Assembly (NCBI RefSeq): GCF_920984675.1
Contig: NZ_CAKLBV010000044.1
Location: 1 to 41,172, forward strand
From: Methylobacterium sp. Leaf118
GTDB lineage: Bacteria > Pseudomonadota > Alphaproteobacteria > Rhizobiales > Beijerinckiaceae
Direction: 5' to 3'
Length of the DNA: 41,172 bases
Under the pieces are notes generated by a model. It was not told the DNA's origin. It did not search any database and worked only from the letters and a program-made list of their open reading frames with translations. Positions 1 to 8,238 of the stretch are shown piece by piece. Position 1 is the stretch's first letter. Each line of letters starts with the position of its first letter. A program made the position numbers and the translations under genes.

Positions 1-414
1 GCGTCGATGGCGGCCTCCGCCGGGGCCGGCGCCCCAACGCCGGACCGGGACGGTCGCGCCGCCTCAGCCCTGTCGCCGGTCCTGCCCGGTGCGGCCGCGC
101 CTGCCCCCGCGCCTGCGGTGCGGGATCAGGTCGCCCGCCGCATCGTCGAGCCGGACCAGAGTTCGGTGACCGGGGCGACGGAAGACCGGCCCGGGACGGT
201 GTTCGTGCCGGAGGTCGGCACCGCGCGGATCACCCGCGGCGACAGTCTGTGGCAGATCAGCCGCCGCACCTATGGCAAGGGCAACCGCTACACGGTGATC
301 TACGACGCCAACCAGGAGCAGATCCGCAATCCGGACCTGATCTATCCCGGCCAGATCTTCGTGCTACCCAAGGATTCGCCCGCTGCGAGCGGCGCGCCGC
401 CCAAGAGGTCTTAA
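1..414 (+). CDS. LysM peptidoglycan-binding domain protein (C-terminal part, 5' end outside window)
   Basis: The frame is already open at base 1, and the first ATG (position 7) opens directly into low-complexity Ala/Pro-rich sequence, so this is most likely the tail of a longer protein. About 70 residues of Ala/Pro-rich linker lead into one C-terminal LysM module (about residues 75-121 counted from that ATG). The module begins ITRGDSLWQIS and ends IYPGQIFVLP, the usual first and last strands of the fold. LysM modules bind the GlcNAc-rich glycan backbone of peptidoglycan, so the protein probably acts in the periplasm or at the wall. The ABC exporter gene starts 119 nt downstream on the same strand. 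The domain call is firm. The full length, signal peptide and any further domains cannot be seen. Confidence 0.85.
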   Translation, partial: ASMAASAGAGAPTPDRDGRAASALSPVLPGAAAPAPAPAVRDQVARRIVEPDQSSVTGATEDRPGTVFVPEVGTARITRGDSLWQISRRTYGKGNRYTVIYDANQEQIRNPDLIYPGQIFVLPKDSPAASGAPPKRS

Positions 415-533
415 GCTCTCCGGCGGCTCCGGCCGCCGCGACACCGGCCCGGGATGCGCCGGACCGGCGGCGGGCCTATATGCGGGCGATCCGCGGCCCC
501 GTCCGCGATCCTGAACCCTCCATCGAATCCGAC

Positions 534-2459
<1,926 letters not shown>

Positions 2460-2465
2460 CGCCGC

Positions 2466-2495
2466 GGGCAGCTTTCACGATCGGGAAAGCTGTCT
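2466..2495 (+). terminator. Candidate hairpin after the ABC exporter gene
   Basis: A perfect 8-bp stem (CAGCTTTC at 2469-2476 with GAAAGCTG at 2485-2492) and an 8-nt loop begins about 10 nt after the stop codon, and the stem can extend by further G-C and G-T pairs. There is no T-run after it, so it may be a Rho-dependent pause or mRNA-end stabiliser rather than an intrinsic terminator. Confidence 0.35.
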
Positions 2496-2617
2496 GCCTC
2501 AGAATAGGGCATCGGCCCTTGGGGTGGGCGCTGGGCCCCCGGTGACAAGGTCCGAGATCCGGTCGCCCAGGCGGTGTCCGAGGTGCGAGGCTTGCGCGCA
2601 GGAGAAGGACTCGCCCC

Positions 2618-3610
2618 ATGCCGGACCCTTCGCCGAGCCTTGCGGACCGAGGCGCCACCGCGGGCGAAGATCTGCGGATGCAGCTGCGCGTCCAGGCGAA
2701 GGTGATCGAGGCCCAGCGAGCGGAACTGACGCGCCGGGCGACCGAGTTCGAGCCCGCGCTCCGTGCGGCCGGAATCGGCCTGTGGGCCTGCACGCTGCCC
2801 GACGAGCGGCTCGAATGGAGTGACGGCGTCTACGATCTGTTCGGGCTCGCTCCGGGTTCGCCGACCGATCGGTCGCGCTCGCTCGCCCTCTACACGGCGG
2901 ATTCGCGGCGGGCCCTCACGACGATGCGGAACCGCGCGCTGGGAGAGGGCAGTGGTTTCAGCCTCGATGCCGAGATCGTTCCGCCTGGTCGTCCGAGCCG
3001 CTGGATCCGCATCACCGCCACCGTCGAGCGCCGCGACGGCGTGCCCGTGCGGCTGTTCGGCCTGAAGCAGGACGTAAGCGAGGAACACCACCGGCTGGAG
3101 CGGATGCGGCGGCAGTCCGAGACCGACGCCCTGACGGGACTGGCCAACCGCGCCTGCTTCGAGGCCCGGCTCCGGCAGCCTGTGGGCACCCTCTTCCTGA
3201 TCGACCTCGACGGGTTCAAGGCGATCAACGACACGTTCGGACACCCGGTCGGCGACCTCTGCCTGCGCGAGGCGGCCCGGCGGATCGCGCAGGCCTGCGG
3301 TGGGGCCGATCGCAAGGCGGGCCTGGTGGCGCGCATCGGTGGCGACGAGTTCGCCGTGGTCCTGGATTCCGCCCTCGGGACGGGCGCCGCCGCCTCCTGC
3401 GCGGCGCGGATCGTCGAGGCAATGAGCCGCCCGTTCGGGCACGGTGGCCGGTGCTATCGCCTCGGCGCCTCGGTCGGGGTGGCCCGGTCGGGAGCGGAGG
3501 CGTCGGACCCGTTCACCCGGGCCGACGCGGCCCTCTATGCCGCCAAGGCGGCGGGACGCGGCACCTTCCGCCTGTCCGGAGCGATGGCCCGACGGTTGAC
3601 GGACGCTTGA
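2618..3610 (+). CDS. PAS-GGDEF diguanylate cyclase
   Basis: A 330-residue protein with no signal peptide or clear membrane helix, so probably cytoplasmic. Residues about 40-155 form a PAS-like sensor region (LWACTLPDERLEWSDGVYDL opens it; the PAC-like end is GLKQDVSE). A short linker leads to a GGDEF domain from DALTGLANR (170-178) to the end. The active-site motif GGDEF is intact at 241-245, and the GTP/metal region LIDLDGFKAIND is present, so it should make cyclic di-GMP from two GTP. The position of the inhibitory RxxD site, five residues before GGDEF, reads RKAG (232-235), so product feedback at that site is probably lost. A purine-rich ribosome site (AGGAGAAGGA) precedes the ATG. No EAL domain is present. 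The signal sensed by the PAS domain is unknown. Confidence 0.93.
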   Translation: MPDPSPSLADRGATAGEDLRMQLRVQAKVIEAQRAELTRRATEFEPALRAAGIGLWACTLPDERLEWSDGVYDLFGLAPGSPTDRSRSLALYTADSRRALTTMRNRALGEGSGFSLDAEIVPPGRPSRWIRITATVERRDGVPVRLFGLKQDVSEEHHRLERMRRQSETDALTGLANRACFEARLRQPVGTLFLIDLDGFKAINDTFGHPVGDLCLREAARRIAQACGGADRKAGLVARIGGDEFAVVLDSALGTGAAASCAARIVEAMSRPFGHGGRCYRLGASVGVARSGAEASDPFTRADAALYAAKAAGRGTFRLSGAMARRLTDA

Positions 3611-3664
3611 GCCCCTGCCATCCGGCACGGGAACGCCCGCGGGCGCCAAGCCTCCAAGAGCCCC

Positions 3665-4375
3665 ATGACCGACCTCATCGAGACGATCCGCCGGACGCTC
3701 GTGCCGATCCACAAGGAGGGCTACCCCTTCATCCTGATCGGCATCGTGCTGACGGTCGGCGCCGGATATTTCTCGCAGTTCTTCGGCTGGGTGTTCCTGA
3801 TCCTGACCCTGTGGGTCTGCTACTTCTTCCGCGATCCCGAGCGGATCGTGCCGGTCGGCGACGGGCTCGTGGTCTCGCCCGCCGATGGACGGGTGAACCT
3901 GATCGCCACCGTCCTGCCCCCGCCCGAGCTCGACCTGTCGCACGAGCCGATGCTGCGGGTCTCGGTGTTCATGAACGTGTTCGACTGTCACGTGAACCGC
4001 GTGCCGGTGACGGGCAAGATCGGCCAGATCCATTACACGCCGGGTCTGTTCCTCAATGCCGAACTCGACAAGGCGAGCGACGACAACGAGCGCAACGGTC
4101 TGGTGATGGAGACGACCCATCGCGGCCAGCCGGTCCGCATCGGTGTCGTCCAGATCGCCGGCCTGGTGGCCCGGCGCATCGTCGGGTTCGTCTCGGCCGG
4201 CGAGACCAAGCAGGTCGGCGAGCGGTTCGGGCTGATCCGCTTCGGCTCGCGGGTCGATGTCTATCTGCCGGTCGGCACGCGGCTCCTGGTCGGGCTCGGC
4301 CAGAAGGCGGTGGCCGGCGAGACCGTGCTGGCCGATCTCGGCGGGGGCCCGGAGCGCGACTTCCGCCGGATCTGA
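3665..4375 (+). CDS. psd: Phosphatidylserine decarboxylase proenzyme (short PSD-A type)
   Basis: A 236-residue proenzyme that decarboxylates phosphatidylserine to phosphatidylethanolamine. Hydrophobic segments between about residues 20 and 55 anchor it to the inner membrane. The self-cleavage site is the Gly-Ser pair in IRFGSRVD. Cleavage would leave a 42-residue alpha chain starting at Ser195, which becomes the pyruvoyl cofactor. The conserved SPADGRV and FMNVFDCHVNRVPV blocks are present. The length and the FGS cleavage motif fit the compact alphaproteobacterial/archaeal class rather than the longer E. coli enzyme with LGST. It lies 65 nt upstream of pssA, which makes its substrate, and the two are very probably one operon. 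Confidence 0.96.
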   Translation: MTDLIETIRRTLVPIHKEGYPFILIGIVLTVGAGYFSQFFGWVFLILTLWVCYFFRDPERIVPVGDGLVVSPADGRVNLIATVLPPPELDLSHEPMLRVSVFMNVFDCHVNRVPVTGKIGQIHYTPGLFLNAELDKASDDNERNGLVMETTHRGQPVRIGVVQIAGLVARRIVGFVSAGETKQVGERFGLIRFGSRVDVYLPVGTRLLVGLGQKAVAGETVLADLGGGPERDFRRI

Positions 4376-4440
4376 GCCGAGGGACGCCAAGCCGCGACCG
4401 CGACGCGACCGAGACCGGGGCGACACCAGCACGAGGCGAC

Positions 4441-5265
4441 ATGGACGATCTCTTCCCCCCCTTCGCGCCCGATCCGAACGACCGGCCCCGTCGTTTCCGG
4501 CCGGTGCCGTTCCGGATCATCGCGCCGAACATGATCACCCTGCTGGCCTTGTGCCTCGGGCTGACCGCGATCCGGCTCGCCTTCGAGGACCGCTTCGAGC
4601 CCGCCGTGATCTTCGTGGTCGTCGCCGCCGCGCTCGATGGGGTCGACGGGCGGGTGGCGCGCCTTCTCAAGGGCACCTCGCGGTTCGGCGCCGAGCTCGA
4701 CTCCCTGGCCGATTTCGTGAATTTCGGCTGCGCCCCGGCGCTGATCCTCTACAGCTTCACCCTGCACAACCTGAAGTCCGTCGGCTGGATCGTGGCTCTG
4801 GTCTTCGCCATCGCCATGTGCCTGCGGCTCGCCCGCTTCAACGCCATGCTGGACGACCCGAACCGCCCGGAATGGAAGAAGGACTATTTCGTCGGCATGC
4901 CGGCCCCGGCCGGCGCCCTGACCGGGATGCTGCCGCTCTACCTGCACTTCCTCGGCCTGCCCTTCGACTCGTGGGGGACGCCGGTCATCCTCGTCTACGT
5001 GCTGATGATCGCGCTTCTCGTGATCTCCACGGTGCCGACCTTCTCCGGCAAGACCTGGGGCAAGGGCGTGCCCCGCGACCTCGTGGTCCCGATCTTCCTC
5101 GTCGTCGTGGTCGGCTTCGGCCTCGTCATCAGCTTCCCCTTCGAGGCGCTGGCGGCGATCAGCGTCGGCTACCTCGTCGCGATCCCCTTCGGCGCCATGC
5201 AATACCGCAAGCGGCTCAAGCGGGAAGACGCACGGTCCGACGAGGCCCCCGCGGCCCTCGATTGA
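4441..5265 (+). CDS. pssA: CDP-diacylglycerol--serine O-phosphatidyltransferase
   Basis: A 274-residue integral membrane enzyme of the CDP-alcohol phosphatidyltransferase family. It joins CDP-diacylglycerol and L-serine to give phosphatidylserine and CMP. The family signature D(x2)DG(x2)AR(x8)G(x3)D(x3)D is complete: D66, D69, G70, A73, R74, G83, D87 and D91 (from LDGVDGRVARLLKG onward). Several hydrophobic helices follow. The N-terminal 20 residues are charged and proline-rich. It follows psd in the same orientation, so the two consecutive steps of phosphatidylethanolamine synthesis are encoded together. A GAGG stretch about 7 nt before the ATG serves as ribosome site. The membrane type (PssA of Bacillus and rhizobia) is unrelated to the E. 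coli PLD-type enzyme of the same name. Confidence 0.96.
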   Translation: MDDLFPPFAPDPNDRPRRFRPVPFRIIAPNMITLLALCLGLTAIRLAFEDRFEPAVIFVVVAAALDGVDGRVARLLKGTSRFGAELDSLADFVNFGCAPALILYSFTLHNLKSVGWIVALVFAIAMCLRLARFNAMLDDPNRPEWKKDYFVGMPAPAGALTGMLPLYLHFLGLPFDSWGTPVILVYVLMIALLVISTVPTFSGKTWGKGVPRDLVVPIFLVVVVGFGLVISFPFEALAAISVGYLVAIPFGAMQYRKRLKREDARSDEAPAALD

Positions 5266-5351
5266 GGCGGGCTGGCCGGTATTCGCGTTCTGCGCCTCGA
5301 CGTGCTAACCGGCCCGCCCGTCGTCCCGGACGACGTGATGAGAAGAGATCT

Positions 5352-5771
5352 ATGCGTCCGATCCTTCCCTTAGCCGGAGCTCTTGTCCTCGCCATGACCG
5401 CAGCCGCTTCTGCCCAGCCCGTTACGCTGCCTTCGGGCCTCAGCTACACCGACGAGGTCGTCGGCACCGGCCCCGAGCCGAAATCCGGCCAGCAGGTCAC
5501 CGTCCATTACACCGGCTGGCTCGATGCGGGCGGCGGCAAGCAGGGCAAGAAGTTCGATTCCTCCCGCGACCGCGGCCAGCCCTTTACCTTCACCATCGGC
5601 GCCGGCCAGGTGATCCGCGGCTGGGACGAGGGTGTCGCCACCATGAAGACCGGCGGCCGCCGCATTCTGACGATCCCGCCGGAACTCGGCTACGGCGCCC
5701 GGGGCGCCGGTGGCGTGATTCCGCCGAACGCCACGCTGATCTTCGACGTCGAACTGATCGGCGCCCGCTGA
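5352..5771 (+). CDS. Exported FKBP-type peptidyl-prolyl cis-trans isomerase
   Basis: A 139-residue protein with a signal peptide of about 21 residues (cleavage likely after ASA in AASAQP) and a single FKBP domain filling the rest. The hallmark segments VTVHYTGWL, FDSSRDRGQPF, GAGQVIRGWDEG, ELGYGARG and IPPNATLIFDVEL line the FK506/proline pocket. It should catalyse prolyl isomerisation of proteins folding in the periplasm. The gene stands 86 nt after pssA and is closed by the strong terminator at 5845-5882. It may be read from its own promoter or as the end of the psd-pssA unit. The ATG at 5352, with GAGAAGAGA upstream, is the only start that yields a proper signal peptide. Confidence 0.94.
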   Translation: MRPILPLAGALVLAMTAAASAQPVTLPSGLSYTDEVVGTGPEPKSGQQVTVHYTGWLDAGGGKQGKKFDSSRDRGQPFTFTIGAGQVIRGWDEGVATMKTGGRRILTIPPELGYGARGAGGVIPPNATLIFDVELIGAR

Positions 5772-5844
5772 GCGGACCGACGCGGGACGCATCTTCCCGA
5801 GGGGCAGAGTCTAGCTCTTCGGCGGTGCGCCCCGGACGCTGAGC

Positions 5845-5882
5845 GAACCGTCCCGGATCCGAGGTCCGGGACGGTTCTTTTT
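5845..5882 (+). terminator. Rho-independent terminator after the FKBP gene
   Basis: A perfect 13-bp stem (GAACCGTCCCGGA at 5845-5857 with TCCGGGACGGTTC at 5865-5877) and a 7-nt loop is followed directly by five T (5878-5882). It lies 74 nt after the FKBP stop codon. It is the clearest intrinsic terminator in the window. Confidence 0.9.
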
Positions 5883-6477
5883 GGGCTGCCCGGACGTGTG
5901 CGCGGGTCTCGAGCGCAGATCGGGCGAGGACGGCGGCGATCCGGAGCGCTTCGCACCGGACCAGCTCCGCGCGAGGGCTGCCGCTCCGCGTCGTCGCGGC
6001 ACAGATCCGACGATCCGACGAAGTCGCGTTGCTCCGTGAGCGAGATCAGCGCGCCGCGTGATGTCGCGCATCCCGGAGACGAGGAGGCTGGTGATCCGCT
6101 CAGCCCCGGCGCGTCCCGCCATCGCCTCCCTTCGCTCCAGGCCGATTCGGCCGCCGCGTCCCGGGCGCGCGAGACCTGAAACTGGCCGATCGCGACGATC
6201 AAGGCCGCGCAGGCGAAGTCCATCGTCGTCCCGGGGCCGGGACAGTGCGCGGGCTCATGGGCTCTTCGGCACGGGCGGCCCGCCCGAACCAGTCACGACA
6301 CGCTGAGGCACGTCTTGGCCGCCCCCATATGCCCGGCGGCCGGCAGCCGATGGTCGACGCCGCGGAAACGTTCGCGGGGGTGCGGCCGGAGATCGTAGGG
6401 CGATCGTCACGGCAGCGAGCTCCTGCCCCCAGAGCCCGCCACGCGGTGCCCGGGGCGAAGGGCCCGTCACGCCGGGG
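5883..6477. other. 595-nt gap between convergent genes, with a possible decayed minus-strand ORF
   Basis: No intact gene is convincing here. On the minus strand, a frame from an ATG at 6223 (MDFACAALIVAIGQFQVSRA...) reads like the start of a protein. About 100 nt later the plausible sequence continues one frame over (MAGRAGAERITSLLVSGMRD from 6122, then TRRADLAHGATRLRRIVG). After that it dissolves into Arg/Pro-rich sequence and runs through the FKBP terminator. This may be the remnant of a small gene broken by a 1-nt shift. Nothing else structured was seen apart from GC-rich sequence. Confidence 0.3.
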
Positions 6478-7491
6478 TCAAAGCAGCGTGTGCTCGCGGG
6501 CCAGCGCGAGCAGATCGCGCTGGGGACGCGCCCCGACATGCTCGATGACCTCCGCGGCGGCGATCGTCCCGAGGCGGGCGCTCGTCGTGTAGTCGAGGCC
6601 GCGGGCATAGCCGGCCAGGAAGCCCGCCGCGAACAGGTCACCCGCGCCGGTCGTGTCCACCACCGCGCGCACCGGCGAGGCCGGGACGCTGCGCACCTCG
6701 CCGCCGCGCACCACGAGCGCGCCCTCTTCGGAGCGGGTGACGAGGCCGAGCAGGTGTTTGCCGGCCGCGTCGCGCTCGTCCCGCAGCGCCTTGATCGCCG
6801 CCTCCGGGTCGTCGGTCCGGTAGAGGCTCTGCAATTCGCCGATATTGGCGAAGAGGATGTCGATGCTGCCCTCGCGGATCAGGCCGAGGAACTCGTCGCG
6901 GTAGCGGTCGACGCAGAAGGCGTCCGAGAGGGTCAGCGCGATGGCGTTGCCGGCCGCGTGGGCGATCTTCACGGCCTTGCGGAACGCGTCCTTGGCGGCC
7001 GGCGGATCCCACAGATAGCCTTCGAGATAGGTGACGCGGGCGGCCCGCACCGTGGCCTCGTCCACGTCGTCGGGCGAGAGGCCCTGGCAGGCGCCGAGAT
7101 AGGTGCTCATGGTGCGCTCGCCGTCGGGCGTCACCAGAATGAAGCAGCGGGCCGTGGCCGGCCCTTCCGTCGCCGGGGCCACGTCGAAGCGCACGCCCGT
7201 CGCCTTCAGGTCGTAGCTGAACAGGCGGCCGAGCTCGTCGTCGCGCACCTTGCCGACGAAGCCGGTTTTCGCGCCGAGCAGGGCCGCGCCGACGGCGGTG
7301 TTGGCACCCGAGCCGCCGGAGACGACCGTGGCCGGCCCCATCACCGCGAACAGGGCCTCGGCCCGCGGCTCGTCGATGAGCTGCATCGCGCCCTTGGCCA
7401 CGCCCTGCTCGGCGAGGAAGCCGTCCTCGGCGTGGGCGATCAGGTCGACGATGGCGTTGCCGAGGACGAGGAGATCGAGGGGGTCGGGCAT
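6478..7491 (-). CDS. PfkB-family carbohydrate/nucleoside kinase (adenosine kinase-like)
   Basis: A 337-residue ribokinase-fold enzyme. The N-terminal PfkB signature is visible as GGSGANTAVGAALLGAKTGF, followed by VGKVRDDELG. The C-terminal signature is DTTGAGDLFAAGF, with catalytic base Asp285 and the anion hole formed by GAG. These residues support ATP-dependent phosphorylation of a sugar or nucleoside hydroxyl. The opening LVLGNAIVDL and the overall layout resemble proteins often annotated as adenosine kinase in alphaproteobacteria, but the substrate cannot be decided from sequence alone. I chose the ATG at 7491; an in-frame GTG at 7533 would add 14 Pro/Asp-rich residues with no better ribosome site. 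It is convergent with the FKBP gene. The gene to its right, also minus, is 307 nt away, so it is probably monocistronic. Confidence 0.92.
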   Translation of the reverse strand: MPDPLDLLVLGNAIVDLIAHAEDGFLAEQGVAKGAMQLIDEPRAEALFAVMGPATVVSGGSGANTAVGAALLGAKTGFVGKVRDDELGRLFSYDLKATGVRFDVAPATEGPATARCFILVTPDGERTMSTYLGACQGLSPDDVDEATVRAARVTYLEGYLWDPPAAKDAFRKAVKIAHAAGNAIALTLSDAFCVDRYRDEFLGLIREGSIDILFANIGELQSLYRTDDPEAAIKALRDERDAAGKHLLGLVTRSEEGALVVRGGEVRSVPASPVRAVVDTTGAGDLFAAGFLAGYARGLDYTTSARLGTIAAAEVIEHVGARPQRDLLALAREHTLL

Positions 7492-7798
7492 CGGGCCGTC
7501 CGGGTTCGGGTCAGCGACGGGGGGCTGTCGCACCGGCGTTCCGGAGCGTCAAGCAGCGTCGCGTCTCCGGCTCGTCGCTCGAAGGGGCGAAGCGATCCCC
7601 GACCGACAGGCACACGCGCGGCGGATCCAGAGTCACAGCGTCCGCCGCAGCGACCCGGATCTCGATTCGATCCTCGACGCCGCGACCAGGGTGGATGAGG
7701 GGCCAGGTCTTCGCCTCGGGGATGCGATGATGGCTCATGCAGGGCCGCGGCCGAACGCGCAGGCCTTCGCGGCACCGGACCCGAGCAAGGGTGAAACC
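7492..7798. other. 307-nt intergenic region upstream of the PfkB gene
   Basis: It presumably holds the PfkB promoter on the minus strand and the 3' end of the neighbouring small-gene transcript. I could not pick out a clear promoter, terminator or small gene. Confidence 0.4.
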
Positions 7799-8119
7799 CT
7801 ACGGCTGCATCGCCTTCACCTCGCATTGCGCGTAGTCGCCGCTCGCCTTCACATAGGCGTTCAGCCGCTGCAGGTAGGCCTCCGCGAGCGGCCGGAAGGC
7901 CTGAGCCTGCGCGTTATAGGCCTTGATCGCGTCGTTGTAGCTGTAGGCCTCCCAGCCGGGGCAGCCGCCCTTGGCTTCGAGGCAGGCCGGTTTGTCGGGA
8001 AGCGCGGGCTTGACCGGCCGGGCCTCCGCCGGGGGCGGCACGGGCGCCGTGCAGGGGGCCGCCAGGGCCGGTCCGGCGAGGCCGGCCAGCCAGAACGCGG
8101 CGCTTGCGGTGCGTGTCAT
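7799..8119 (-). CDS. Small secreted protein with four cysteines, function unknown
   Basis: A 106-residue protein with a clear signal peptide (about 1-21, ending LAGPALAA just before Pro22-Cys23). The mature part is a proline-rich stretch followed by a helix-prone segment (YNDAIKAYNAQAQAFRPLAE and AYLQRLNAYVKASGDYAQ). Cysteines at 23, 46, 53 and 99 are suited to two disulfides in the periplasm. A good ribosome site (GGAGG, 6 nt before the ATG) supports the start. It is divergent from ligA across 119 nt. I do not recognise a family. The Tyr/Ala-rich tail region looks like that of small exported proteins common in Methylobacteriaceae. A function should not be inferred. Confidence 0.75.
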   Translation of the reverse strand: MTRTASAAFWLAGLAGPALAAPCTAPVPPPAEARPVKPALPDKPACLEAKGGCPGWEAYSYNDAIKAYNAQAQAFRPLAEAYLQRLNAYVKASGDYAQCEVKAMQP

Positions 8120-8238
8120 CGTTCCTCCGCCGGATCCGGCCGTCCCGTGTGTTCTGGCCGCCCCGCCATGGCGGGAGTGAGGCGGAAACGGTGGCCCGGG
8201 TTATCGCCATGGGCGCGAATCCCGCTAGAACGCGCCCC

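Noticed and set aside
7492..7533. Upstream GTG start for the PfkB kinase
   Set aside because: The 14 added residues are Pro/Asp-rich and there is no better ribosome site. The ATG at 7491 gives the family-like N-terminus.
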